From: Tetraselmis striata
Lineage: Eukaryota; Chlorophyta; Chlorodendrophyceae; Chlorodendrales; Chlorodendraceae
Length of the DNA: 64,000 bases
Direction: 5' to 3'
NCBI GenBank assembly: GCA_006384855.1
Contig: VCJN01002880.1
Coordinates: forward strand, 1-64,000
The notes below the pieces were generated by a model. It was not told the DNA's origin and ran no database searches. It was given only the letters and a program-made list of their open reading frames with translations. The position numbers were made by a program, and so were the translations under genes. This document shows positions 1 through 9,803 of the stretch, one piece after another. Each line of letters opens with the position of its first letter. Within the stretch, counting starts at the first letter, position 1.

Positions 1-13
1 ACGTGGGTGTTGT

Positions 14-500
14 GTGTTAGTCCGGTCGCCGTACCGGGCGCGGGCAGTCGGCGCGCCCCACCCATGTTGGACCTGTGTCCGGGTGGGGGGAGGTTGCAGT
101 GGCTCCGCGGCCACTATATTTATCTCGGCCTATTTGCCCACCGGCTCACAAGGGGAACCGTTTCGGGACCGCGAAGAGTTGGCGCGGCTTCGTACGAGTT
201 ATCCGAGGGATATGATCGTGGTGGGGGGGGATTGGAACATGGATGAAACGGAGTTGACGGCTCTACTCAGGCGTTGGCGGTGCCTTCCCGGCGGTAAGCC
301 CATGTGGCCGCGGGATGCATCGGCGCGCGAACGGGGTACTTGTCAGAGGGGCAGCTGCCGCGTTCTCGACCACTTCATCGCATAGCCTCCCACCATAGGC
401 CCTCCCCCCCCTCTTTCGCCCTCGGCATGGGTGGACTACTCTTGGGACACCTCTGATCACTTCCCTGTCCTGTCTTCTTTCCCCGTGGGCGCCATCCGTG
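14..500 (+). pseudogene. LINE endonuclease domain (APE-type), 3' part, frameshifted
   Basis: This encodes the C-terminal half of an exonuclease-endonuclease-phosphatase domain, the enzyme that nicks target DNA to prime reverse transcription in LINEs. The conserved stretch GGDWN is at about 226-240 in the first frame. The terminal SDHFPV motif appears only after a frame change, at about 456-475, so the domain is split between two frames. The missing N-terminal half is visible in copy 2 (44494 onward). Confidence 0.75.
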
Positions 501-1377
501 AGGATACCTGCCCACCTCCCCTGCATGACCGCCTGTCTGCAAGGTCCATTCCCAAACCGGCCCACGGTGACTCTCCCTCTGAATGGCCCAAGCCGTTCCA
601 CGATTTTGTCACCGCTAATCCGTTCGCGGTGCTCACCCCTCTAGATGACCCACCTGTAGACGGCGGGCCCTCGGGAGGGGGGGGATCCCTAGACATCGGC
701 CCCGACCACTTTATCCAGGCAATATGGTCGGCGGCGCGTGGGGTAGGGGCTGTTACCAAGCCCAGGCGTCGTGGCCTAGGGCCGCCGCTGCAATGGTCTA
801 TCCTAGGTGCGATTAATCGTCGGCGCATGGCCTTTATGGCGTGCCGGGGGACTAGGGGCCCTCGGGATGCCGCTCTAGCGTCGGCGCATTATGCTGCTGC
901 ACGGCATAGGGTCCGGACACTAGTACGTAATAACCGCCGCCGCCAGAGGGAGCGGGCCGTGCTAAAAGCGGTTCAGGATTTTAAGGAGGGTGGTGGGAGA
1001 CGGGAGTTCTGGAAGTGGGCGCACTCTCTCCGTAAGGGGCAGGGTTCATTCGAGGGCGAGGGTTCATTCATGCGAGGGTTCATTCCGGCCAGTACGCGAT
1101 CCGGTATTGGGGGTACTTCATACCGAGCCGGGCGAAATCAATGCGTGCTGGGCGCGGCACTATCGGGAGCTGCTGCGTGACCCCCACCCCCTAGCACAAC
1201 GGGTTGCGATATACCGTGCGGCGTGGGAACACCGCCACGGTACATCGCCACCCATTGCCCCCGCACTAAACGGGATTAACGGGCCTATAACCTGGGAGGA
1301 ACTAGTCAAGGCTCTTAGGCGTTTAAAAAAATAATCAGGCCCAGGGGCAGGATGGGATCACTGCGGAGGCTTTAAAA

Positions 1378-3186
1378 TTGGCGATGTACGCCACAAATAG
1401 CCATTTTGGCAAGGCATTGCTGGCCTTAATTAACGGGATATGGACTAAGAACTACATCCCCCAGCAGTGGCGTAGCTCGGCCATAGTATCGGTGCCAAAG
1501 AAAGGCGACGCGGCCGTTATGGACATTTATAGGGGTATTTCGATTATGGGTGCCGCTATGAAACTCCTTATGACCGTCATTACCCAACGCTTGAAAGACG
1601 TCTGCCAAGCTAAAGGGATCATCCGCCGTTGGCAAGCGGGTTTTATGCGGAATGAGGAGGGCCCCATGCAAGTCGCCAGCTTCTTCGATATCGCGGCTCG
1701 TCGCCAAGCGGCACGTTTACCCACGTACGCGGGTTTTATTGACTTTAGGAAGGCATATGACACCGTACCTCATGAGCTTTTATTCCTAAAACTACAAGTC
1801 ATAGGAGTTACGGGTCATATGCTTGCCTTCATTAAAACTTTATACATGGATAGTATGGCACGGGTCAAGACAGGGGTGGCCCCGGGAACATTATCAGAAC
1901 CCATACCCATAGAGCGTGGCCTCCGACAGGGATGCCCCGCTTCCCCCATCCTATTTAACATATTTATTAACGATATATTCGATGGGGTAGAACATCTAGG
2001 GTGTGATGTACCAGGGTGCACCGACACACTAGCGGCAAGGCAACCACTAAGGGTGCCAGGTCAGTTATACGCGGACGACGCAGTAGGTATCACATGCTCG
2101 TTCGATACCCTGCATGCCATGTTCGCCCACTTCTCGCAGTGGGCGGAGGACCATTTTATGGGGTTTGGGGTACTTAAGTGTGGGGTGATGGCATTAGGCC
2201 GATTTTCCGATGAGACCGCGTTACGCGAACAAGCTGCCCGATGGCAGCTTGGTGGGGAACGGGTACCGGTAGTTGTAAATGAATATAGGTACTTGGGTAC
2301 GGTCATTAAGTCGGATTTAGGTATGCAACACATAGTAGACGACCGGGTTAAGAAGGGTAAACACGCCATTGAGGCGCTCGATTCGGTACTAGTCTGTGGA
2401 CGGGACATAATTCCTATTAATGTGCGTGTGTCGGTCTTTAAAACCTGTGTACTGCCGGTTTTAACTTATGGGTGTGAAGTATGGGGCATGGATAGAACTA
2501 GCGGCGCAAATAAATTACAAACCGTACTCAATCAGTGCTTGCGGTGCCTCATTGGGGTGGGTAAAAGCTCCCCTGGGGTGGCCATTGCACCGATGATGCG
2601 GGAATTGGATATTGCGCCCATAGAGGCTACGGCCGCTGCGGCACGGGCTCGGGCGTTCCTTGAAGCATCCGACTTGAATACATGTATAACCCAGGTAGTA
2701 GATCAGCCAAGTCGGGCGCGCCCTAACACGTGGACGCCAGGGACTGTGCGGTGGTTGGATCGACTAGCTAGGGCGAACGTAGGGCTAGCTGAGGGGGCGC
2801 ACCTTCCACTTGAGTGGAGGTCACTAGCCGCGCGCGATGCCGCTACACTAGTAAACGCATCGGTGTGGGCGCGTTACGAATCATCGGCATCGTTAGCACG
2901 CAATAAGACATGGGGTATATATGTCCAGGCGTCTTATGCGTCAAACCCGTTGCCACAGTACGGTGTGGGTGTCCCCGCGGGGGTTGTGGCCGGGTTGCAC
3001 ATCATGATACAATTACGCACCCGAGTATTTCCCACTGCCCGCCGATTGGCCCGGATTCATGCCATGCCTGAGCGGTTCCTGGAACACTGCTCTGCATGTG
3101 GCGGAGGTGCTGAATCTGAGACTATCGAACATATGTTGGTGGAGTGCCCGCGGTGGGGGTATCACCGTCATAATTTGGGTTGTTAG
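1378..3186 (+). CDS. LINE reverse transcriptase, long open frame
   Basis: This 602-residue open frame covers most of a non-LTR RT. Visible landmarks are the fingers region with YRGIS, the palm motif FIDFRKAYDTVP carrying the first catalytic Asp, GLRQGCPASP, and the catalytic box YADD. The C-terminal knuckle has CSACGG followed by EH and C. RT motif 0 lies upstream in another frame (about 1290-1375), where copy 2 reads KNNKAQGQADG, so a frameshift in an A-run near 1330 removes it. Copy 2 reads through the stop at 3186 into the frame at 3180-3455. Copy 1 has one T fewer there, so its own C-terminal extension is lost. The protein is probably non-functional. Confidence 0.85.
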   Translation: MAMYATNSHFGKALLALINGIWTKNYIPQQWRSSAIVSVPKKGDAAVMDIYRGISIMGAAMKLLMTVITQRLKDVCQAKGIIRRWQAGFMRNEEGPMQVASFFDIAARRQAARLPTYAGFIDFRKAYDTVPHELLFLKLQVIGVTGHMLAFIKTLYMDSMARVKTGVAPGTLSEPIPIERGLRQGCPASPILFNIFINDIFDGVEHLGCDVPGCTDTLAARQPLRVPGQLYADDAVGITCSFDTLHAMFAHFSQWAEDHFMGFGVLKCGVMALGRFSDETALREQAARWQLGGERVPVVVNEYRYLGTVIKSDLGMQHIVDDRVKKGKHAIEALDSVLVCGRDIIPINVRVSVFKTCVLPVLTYGCEVWGMDRTSGANKLQTVLNQCLRCLIGVGKSSPGVAIAPMMRELDIAPIEATAAAARARAFLEASDLNTCITQVVDQPSRARPNTWTPGTVRWLDRLARANVGLAEGAHLPLEWRSLAARDAATLVNASVWARYESSASLARNKTWGIYVQASYASNPLPQYGVGVPAGVVAGLHIMIQLRTRVFPTARRLARIHAMPERFLEHCSACGGGAESETIEHMLVECPRWGYHRHNLGC

Positions 3187-3455
3187 TTCCGGAGTTCAGG
3201 GATTTTATTAGTAGTCAGGTTTTTGTGTTAACACCTGAGGACTTAACTGCCTTCATTTTGGGCGGGGTCCCCCCCTCCCTTCACGGCGCCCTGGATTTTA
3301 CTGGGAATGGGACATTTTTCCAGCTATGGCGTCGGGCCCTCCCTCACATTGCCTTTTTTGTTGCACATGTATCGCACTCCCGAAATGCTTTGCTCCGCGG
3401 GTTGGGGCTTGCCCCAACTCGCATTACTCGAATGGGCCGACGCCCAAACGGGTAG
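3180..3455 (+). pseudogene. C-terminal extension of the LINE ORF2, out of frame
   Basis: The 91 residues here continue the RT protein of copy 2 without a break (there to 48132) and end with the same residues, RMGRRPNG. In copy 1 a one-base deletion near 3176 puts this segment out of frame. No domain is recognised in it. Confidence 0.7.
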
Positions 3456-3684
3456 GGCGGACTTTTCGTGGTCAGTGCCGGGTATTTTGATGGCAGTGTT
3501 TTAGACGGTGATCCAACAGTGTTAGAAATTCTGTCACTGGCGTTCAATTAGTCTTGCAGAATGCTTCGGCAATTTGCTTGATGACTATAACAGAGCGTCG
3601 CCTACCCAGGGATTTCCGTAACTGGATTGCTGCCCAAACCGCCGTCGTAGAGACGCTGCAAGGGTTTCACTGGTACCAGTCCTG

Positions 3685-3721
3685 CACTCGTCGAAACGGG
3701 GTTCGCCTAACCGCGCCTAAC
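3685..3721 (+). repeat. Left terminal inverted repeat
   Basis: This 37-base end pairs with 8470-8506. The three mismatches are all pyrimidine transitions. Subterminal copies of gcgcctaac follow inward on both sides. Confidence 0.8.
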
Positions 3722-3925
3722 ACGGTACTTGTACTGTATCCGTACTCAATTTTACTGTACGATTACTGTATTCCGTATCACCCCGCGCCTTACCGCGCCT
3801 TACCGCGCCTATATCCTCTTTCAGTCAGCTTATCTCGGCGGTGGTCGCGAGTACCCGCGCCGCCATGACTGCCATAGCAGTACCCGTACGCAAATGGTAC
3901 GTGATATGACGGCGTACCAGTACCG

Positions 3926-4050
3926 GAACTGCCCTTTTTGTAATTCACACCAGTACCAGTACCAGTACCCGGCCGCTTTTAGGCGGCTTGCTGTGTTGAT
4001 TTTCTAATTCTGGGGAACTGCCCTTTTTGTAATTCACACCAGTACCGGGA
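3926..4050 (+). repeat. R-family module, two overlapping 3' ends
   Basis: Two near-identical pieces of about 35 bp end in cctttttgtaattcaca followed by ccagtacc. The first has (agtacc)n behind it. Between them lies the hairpin-forming gccgcttttaggcggc. The same module ends the longer copies at 13120-13425 and 32770-33098. A shared 3' end with variable 5' length is typical of 5'-truncated non-LTR or SINE-like insertions. Confidence 0.6.
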
Positions 4051-4070
4051 TATCGTGCATGAACTAGTTA

Positions 4071-4195
4071 TGCACTGCTGTCGCACACTGCACACTGCTG
4101 CACACTGCGCACTGCAGCGCACACTGTCGCACACTGCACACTGCACACTGTTGCACACTGCGGCGCACACTGTCGCACACTGCACACTGCGCTAG
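4071..4195 (+). repeat. Minisatellite built on CACACTGC
   Basis: An imperfect tandem array of an 8-base CACACTGC unit with variants GCACACTGT and TGCACACTG fills about 125 bp. It lies inside the inverted-repeat element. Confidence 0.8.
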
Positions 4196-4551
4196 TACTG
4201 CTGTACTATAATAGAATCCTTTATGCGGGCCGCGCGCACCGCGTCCATCACACAGCAAACTTCCTCACCCACCCCGAGCTGCACATAGCGCGCTTGCCCC
4301 CAGTGCGCGCGGCTACTGCGCATCACGCCCCCCGGAGCGCAAACCTTACCCCATGGGTACACATTACTGGCGGTTGTCGGGCAGGTGGTCAACATCGGCT
4401 GTGCACTCGGCCGCATCAGGTACGGACGCCGCCCTTTTTGCCCCACTCACTCACTGCAGCCCACCCACGCCAAACATAATCGGAGACATCTCGGCACCGA
4501 TCCCACCCGACACGCACCCGATATCGCTAGAGGGAGGGGAAGCTGAGGTCG

Positions 4552-5226
4552 TTGCCGTGGCGGATTTTTGAGTTCCTCCGTTGTTCTCTCGCATCGTCCG
4601 TTGATGCTACAGCGGGTTGGAGGCTGAAAACCCTTCGCGCCGACGCAGCGCCCCAACAATATGGCGCGACGCGAGAACTGCGCTCAGTGCGTTCTGGCCG
4701 TTTCGGCCACCAGCCCGCCGCCTCCGAATTCTGCCGGAAGTGTGGCAAGTCCACCACAGTAGATGGCCTACCAGTGGTACGCGAGGAGGCGTTGGTCTCG
4801 GCGGTGACCGAGGCGATGTACGACCGCATGAACGGCCACGGCCACCACATGGAGCTGCCAACTGGCTACTCAGTGGGCCCAAGTGATCCAAAGGCGTGGC
4901 CCTTCCTCACTGCCTTCGATGATCCCAAAGTATACGCAATGCGCGAGCTGCATGCGCTGTGCGAGGCGCATTTTATGGACCCGATGGACGATAGCGATGC
5001 TCTGCGTGATGTGATGGGCTAGGATTCAGCGCACCAATCCCGCCACCGCTTCCCATAGAGACGGGTGGCTATGTATTCCGGTGGGAGGCGCTGCCGGGCA
5101 AAAGCGAGGCAGACAAGCTGGAACAGTAGGCGCTCCGAACTGTGCGCTCAGAGCGTGCGCGTGAGTTGGGTGAGCGCGCTCGGAATTTGCGCGCTACGGA
5201 GTGGCAGGAGCGCATGGAGCGAGAGT
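4552..5226 (+). pseudogene. Unidentified broken gene inside the inverted-repeat element
   Basis: A 156-residue frame (4552-5022) contains a CRKC zinc-knuckle-like pair and a well-formed C-terminal half. After its stop a second coding-like stretch follows in another frame (about 5050-5226). That stretch is charged and helix-prone, with Arg/Glu repeats and one in-frame stop near 5130. It may be a relic of a protein carried by the element. No family is recognised and no catalytic motif of a transposase was seen. Confidence 0.35.
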
Positions 5227-8200
5227 GAGCGGGTATCTCAGACAACACCAGCGAAGGCGACTATTCAGCGCCCCGCACATCGGCGCAGTTCTGAAAGCTA
5301 CGACAGCATTGACAGGTGGGATGCGGTAAAGTGCGGGCCATATGAAAAGAAGTACTTCATGCAGAGGAGGGCGGGGCGCGAAGCAACGATGGAGGCGGGA
5401 GGCGAGGCGTTCAGCATCGGTGAGGGGGGCTGAGGGCAGCGGTGAGCCGAGCACCTGCCGCTCATGTGACATAGCTGTCTATGGCAAATCCAGTAAGGGT
5501 GAGAAGGGGAAGGGACACGCTCACTAGATGTAATTAATGCATTCACATCTTCCTTCGCTTCGTCGCCGCTTTCTCTGCCATCTCTGCCTTCACGGCACAC
5601 GCCTTTGCCTTGGGCAGGTGGGGCTGTGCACGATGGGCTGGTCCATGCATGTCACGGTGGTGCGCGATCAAGGTGCTGCGCGTCGTGACTTGGCCAGTCC
5701 TGGAGAGCATCACCTTGCCGGACTTGAGCAGGTGCTGGGGCTGTTGGTTGCTGCCGTTGCGGAAGCCCTGCTTGATCTCCATGTTTGCAGTGCTCCATGC
5801 ACTGAGCACTCAATGCGTCAAGGTTGCCATGCAGTTCTATCCATCGGGAAATTGCCGTCATGCAACTTATTCATGCACGGAGTGATGTCCTTTGCTGCCG
5901 CGATGTTCATGAAGGCTGCGAAGAATACCTCCGTAGCTGCCCGTAGCTTGTAGGTCAAGGTAACTTATTTCGTTGTCGCTGAGCGCCACCTCAAAAACAG
6001 CGCGATGACTTCGCCTCCCGTTGTGTTTGCAGTTGGAGATGCGTGCTATCAACGCCTATGAGCACTGGACTGTGGGAGGGCCCGATCAACACTGTCTTCC
6101 AGCAGGACTTTGTCTTCCCGCCCAGGATTGTGCATGGCAGACTTGTCACATATACATGGACAGAGGCCAGCAGCACTGCTGGCAGGGGGCGGCGGCAAAG
6201 GGCCGCCGGTGACGCTGTGCCGAGGCAGATGATCAGGTGATGGGCCACCTGTGTGATATATTATTGCTGAAGCATCTTACATGTTGTTGTTGCTTTCCTG
6301 CACTTTGCGCTGATGCTCATAGTGCAGCCCGGCACGGGTGGTGCTCCTACTTGAAGCACTCCCATGCCTACGACATCGCCGCCCTCGATGAGGATGATGG
6401 CGGTGTTGATGCCATGCAGTAGTAGCATATACGTAGCAACCGTGGCGTGTGTGAATTGAGCATATCCATATGTTGCGGGAGCAGTTGCGTAGTATGGCAG
6501 GCGCATGATACATATAGGCGTCGGTTGGGTTTGGGGTTTCCAAATGTAATGTTAAGCAATACTATCTTACGAAACATGGCCAATCTGCATTATGCTTGCA
6601 CATATTGCGCGCATGCCTGCTTCACTAATTTTCCTGACACACTCACAGCATTTTTTTTTGATACTGACAACATGGGTCAATGTTACGCATGGATGCCGCG
6701 GTGTACTGCAGTATCGTCGCGAGCAAGCATTGTCAACCGATGTTGACACAAAAGTTTGCATTTGTCTTTGCCGTTATACACATCTGTACTTTTGTGAATT
6801 TCATGTCATTTGTGGTATGTATGTTGATTTGCATGTAATCTGTTCAGCAATAAGATTAATGTGAAACGCGTTGTGCATTACATACAACAGCAGATGCATC
6901 GTAGTGTCATTGATTATGTTATTGTGACGCCCCGGGTACCGAGGTACCATTACTACTCGAGACTGATGCAATGATATAAAGTACGTGATGAGCCACCAGC
7001 CGCGCGCGCACTTTCACTCTTCGGCACTTCCTCTTCGCCTATTTATGCTGACCGCTTCGCATGAAGAGCAGATCGCCCTGCTCGCCCCCCGTGCCACCAT
7101 GGCCTCCGTCAGCACCTTCCATGCCGCTGCCGGGACGGATGACGCGTCGTGGGAAGATATCATGCTGCCGAGAGGAGCACGCGAGCCCCCGCCTGTCCCG
7201 CGCGGCCCGCCCCTGCGCTACTACCTCACGACAGTCAGCGCCGATGACACGTCGAGCGTTTTTGACTGGTCAAGCTGAACGGCCCGTCTGCCCACCCTAA
7301 TTGACCGTGGAGGAGGAGCAAGCTGCCTTGCTTAAATCGATGAAGCCGACGCATGCAGCAAGGGTTCTTTGCATCCCTAGTGCAAAGGTGCGCTTGCCGG
7401 CCGGTTTACCTGCTCATCGTGTAGCTAGCTGCTGACGTTGTCGCTGCCCGAGCGAGTGTCGGCGACTAAGTGTTTTTTCTTTCATCACTACCGCAGTCCG
7501 GAATCGACCAGAACGGCGCTCCGGTGCAAGACCTGTCTACCGGCTACAGCCCCCCTCCCCCGCTCGCTCGACGAGCTCATGTTCCCCGTGCGGCTAGATC
7601 CCCGGCGCTTCAGGACGCTACTGCGAGGATGCAGGCTGGACGCCAGAGGAAGCAAGCGCAACGGGAGCGCGCGGCGGCATCATGCCAGCCCCGTCAAACA
7701 AGCTCCCTAGCCGCGGGGCGTAGCAGATGGCAGCAGCTGCCATGAATAGCATGCCCCAGAAGTAGCTGCGGGCAATAAGGGGCAGTCAGCACCCGAGCCG
7801 ACAGCGGGCATAACACCACGTGCCGGCGCCAGGAAGAGGCCGGCGGCAGCGGAGCCAGCCGGCCGCAGGCCAGGGGGGGCGGGCACGGGCCGGGGGCGGT
7901 AGTAGACCCATTGTAATTAAATTTCTAGTATTTCCCTAATACTTTATGCAGTTGCCGACCCCTCCGCCATAAATCCGAAAATGTCCGGTGCCTTGACGTT
8001 AAATTTGCCAGCTAGGAGTAGGCGCGCCCATGTCCGCTTAACCACACCCCGAAGCTCGACGCTCATTGGCCGCTGATCCAGCCTGGCACCTCACCTTTAT
8101 TAAATCACAAAACCAACCGTGACTACCGTGTAATGCATTTTTGCAGCCTTTGTTGTGTATCGACCAGTACCCTACTGCCCCGCCTGCTCGTCATCATCAC

Positions 8201-8469
8201 TCGTCATCACGCGGGTATCTTCCGCGCGTACTCGTGAGGAGGCGCGCGCCTAATAGCAGATATGAAGGGCGGCGATTCCCGTAAAGTACAGTGACTCGTG
8301 TACTCGTCTCGTACTTTGTGCACTCGTGACTACCGAGTACCCGCTACTCGCTATAGTACTTTGATGCAGGGCTCCGCTGCCGTACTCATCCTTACCGCCA
8401 AGTTTTTAAGTACTGTGACGCCTAACGTTAGGCGCGATATATACATGCGACTACTCGCGCCTGGTAGTC
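5227..8469. other. Interior of the inverted-repeat element without recognised genes
   Basis: This stretch holds only short, mutually inconsistent frames. The part from 6240 to 6950 is relatively AT-rich. The part from 7920 to 8469 carries motifs such as gagtac and gcgcctaac, similar to the left subterminal region. I see no convincing gene. Confidence 0.5.
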
Positions 8470-8506
8470 GTTAAGCGCGGTTAAGCGGACCCCGTTTCGA
8501 CGAGTG
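8470..8506 (-). repeat. Right terminal inverted repeat
   Basis: Inverted partner of 3685-3721. It is followed by the duplicated TG at 8507-8508 and then by the LINE tail. Confidence 0.8.
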
Positions 8507-8529
8507 TGTCCCGGGGGCGAAAAAAAAGA
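8507..8529 (+). other. Detached 3' tail of LINE copy 1
   Basis: After the duplicated TG the sequence continues tcccgggggcg and a run of eight A. This matches the end of LINE copy 2 (tcccgggggcgg plus ten A). It shows that the LINE ends in poly(A). Confidence 0.85.
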
Positions 8530-8592
8530 GCATGAGATGTGATAGCAGAACAACTACCTGGATGGAATATTTGAGTGCGAATACGACTAAAA

Positions 8593-8778
8593 TGATCTAA
8601 ACTAGTTTATGGGGTTTCCATCCTTGACCTAACCGCTTTTCAGCTACAAGTGCTGCGCAGTGGTACGGGAACTAGTAACTGTTGTTGCGCCCTTGTTGGG
8701 TGCAGCACGAGTAGACATAAAAGCAGCCAGAACAGCTGAGCCTGCCATCTTCCAGTTTTCGCTGCGTTCCACGCAGCG
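8593..8778 (+). repeat. A1 repeat of YR copy A
   Basis: This 186-bp direct repeat begins tgatctaaactag and ends ttccacgcagcg, a small palindrome. It matches 11504-11689 except at two positions. Confidence 0.9.
8712..8726 (+). promoter_or_regulatory. TATA-like motif inside the A repeat
   Basis: The motif acataaaagc is conserved in A repeats of all copies. It becomes atataaaagc in copy C A2 and in the relic at 48389-48553. It lies about 170 bp upstream of the ORF1 start, so it could be the element promoter. This is inference from motif and position only. Confidence 0.35.
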
Positions 8779-8891
8779 ATGTAAAAACTGTCTCGTAACC
8801 CGTTGCGAGCAAGGTCACCCCAGGTTGTTCAAGACCACACCCGGCTCGCCACCCGAGTGTGATATTCTCGTCCGTACGTCCGTGCGTTACT

Positions 8892-9767
8892 ATGTCCGAT
8901 GGAGAAGAACCCGTCGCTGAGCCGACGTTGCAGTCGCTGAACGCAGATATGAGGGCCCAGTCTTCATTACTGCGAGAGCTGGCTACAGCTGTGGCACAAT
9001 TGACGGCTCGTGATCGCGTTGTTGATGGAGAGGGGGCACATGGCTCCGGCTCAGGGCAGCGCTTCGCGAGACAGCCGACAGGCAGCGGGGGAGCCGCAGA
9101 GCGCCCCGACTTGCTAGAGCTAGCCCAGAGCGGCCGTGTCGGAGCAAAATCCGTGAGTGCCGAGGATGATTACCTCGCGGTGCCAGAGCTACTGCAGAGA
9201 GCAGAGTCTGGTTACGAGGCCGTTCGACCGGTCAGCCGAGTGCCTGGACTTTTCCCTTTGAGCACCGACCTAACGAACGAGTACCTCAAGCAGGATGACC
9301 GGCGTCTGCCGGCCCAGGAGGAGTACTTGTGGATGTCGTGTTTCGGGGCCCACATGGCCGCCCTTTTCGTGGCGCTCGACGAGCTACTGCCCTACGTCCC
9401 TTCCAACAACCAAGACTTCACCCCCTACCTCGCGAGAGCCCGGAACCACGCCGAGGCCATCGACAAGGCGTTTCGGTTTCGTTTGGCCTTCCTACGGAGG
9501 CTAAATGAGATCAAGCGTGTGCACGGTGACCAAGGTGTTCTGGATGTGCTGCGAGCCCAGCATTTTCAGCCTGCTTCGGAGCATCTGGGTTCCGCGATCT
9601 TTGGGGACCTCATGCGGGACTACGAGCGCCGTGTCTTCGAGGCGACCGTTGCCAGCAGCGCCAAGGCGACCGCTACTTCTCGAGTGGCGGCTGCAGCTGC
9701 AGGTCGCGGACGTGGGCGAGGACGTGGCGGCGGACGTGGACGTGGCCGCGAAGGTGAGCACGAGTGA
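8892..9767 (+). CDS. Gag-like ORF1 of YR copy A
   Basis: This intact frame of 291 residues starts at the ATG giving MSDGEEP. The N-terminus is acidic and Gly/Ser-rich. A helical core follows (from about residue 85, with DLTNEYLKQDD and YLARARNHAEAID). The C-terminus is an RGRGRGRGG tract ending in EGEHE. A basic RG tail suits nucleic-acid binding, as in capsid-type ORF1 products of DIRS elements, but sequence homology to Gag is not shown. The protein is conserved in copies B (one nonsense codon) and C (frameshifts), and in fragment D. The recombinase frame starts 37 bases downstream. Of the three copies, only this ORF1 is intact. Confidence 0.75.
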   Translation: MSDGEEPVAEPTLQSLNADMRAQSSLLRELATAVAQLTARDRVVDGEGAHGSGSGQRFARQPTGSGGAAERPDLLELAQSGRVGAKSVSAEDDYLAVPELLQRAESGYEAVRPVSRVPGLFPLSTDLTNEYLKQDDRRLPAQEEYLWMSCFGAHMAALFVALDELLPYVPSNNQDFTPYLARARNHAEAIDKAFRFRLAFLRRLNEIKRVHGDQGVLDVLRAQHFQPASEHLGSAIFGDLMRDYERRVFEATVASSAKATATSRVAAAAAGRGRGRGRGGGRGRGREGEHE

Positions 9768-9803
9768 CGGTGTGGGGCGCCGTTCGTCGGAGCTGCATGA
9801 GCC

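Larger units (their letters stand above)
1..3684 (+). mobile_element. LINE copy 1 (non-LTR retrotransposon, 5' end outside window)
   Basis: This stretch is colinear with 44691-48375, so both are copies of one element; position 1 corresponds to 44691. In order it holds the rest of an APE-type endonuclease domain, a linker, a reverse transcriptase (RT) with a YADD catalytic motif, a Cys/His knuckle and a short 3' untranslated part. The 3' end, including the poly(A) tail, was split off by insertion of the element at 3685-8506 and resumes at 8509-8529. The coding frame is broken several times, for example near 385/431, at an A-run near 1330, and by a missing T near 3176 that copy 2 retains. It is therefore dead, although the RT frame is long and open. 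The clade was not determined. Confidence 0.9.
3685..8506. mobile_element. 4.8 kb terminal-inverted-repeat element nested in LINE copy 1
   Basis: The left end begins CACTCGTCGAAACGGGG and the right end is its inverted complement. About 34 of the outer 37 bases match. The flanks are TG on both sides. Removing the element and one TG restores the sequence found uninterrupted in LINE copy 2 (cagtcctgtcccggggg at about 48357). This defines both the boundaries and a 2-bp target duplication. A CACT start is reminiscent of CACTA/EnSpm elements, but those usually duplicate 3 bp, so the superfamily is open. I recognised no transposase inside. The interior has several broken frames and short repeats, so it is non-autonomous or decayed. 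Confidence 0.8.

Noticed and set aside
4064-4258. Cys-rich minus-strand frames (CAVCDSVR repeats)
   Set aside because: They are translations of the CACACTGC minisatellite.
8593-8778. LTR of a classical retrotransposon
   Set aside because: The repeat is not bounded by TG...CA, there is no target duplication, and the second copy is followed by a further spacer and B2.
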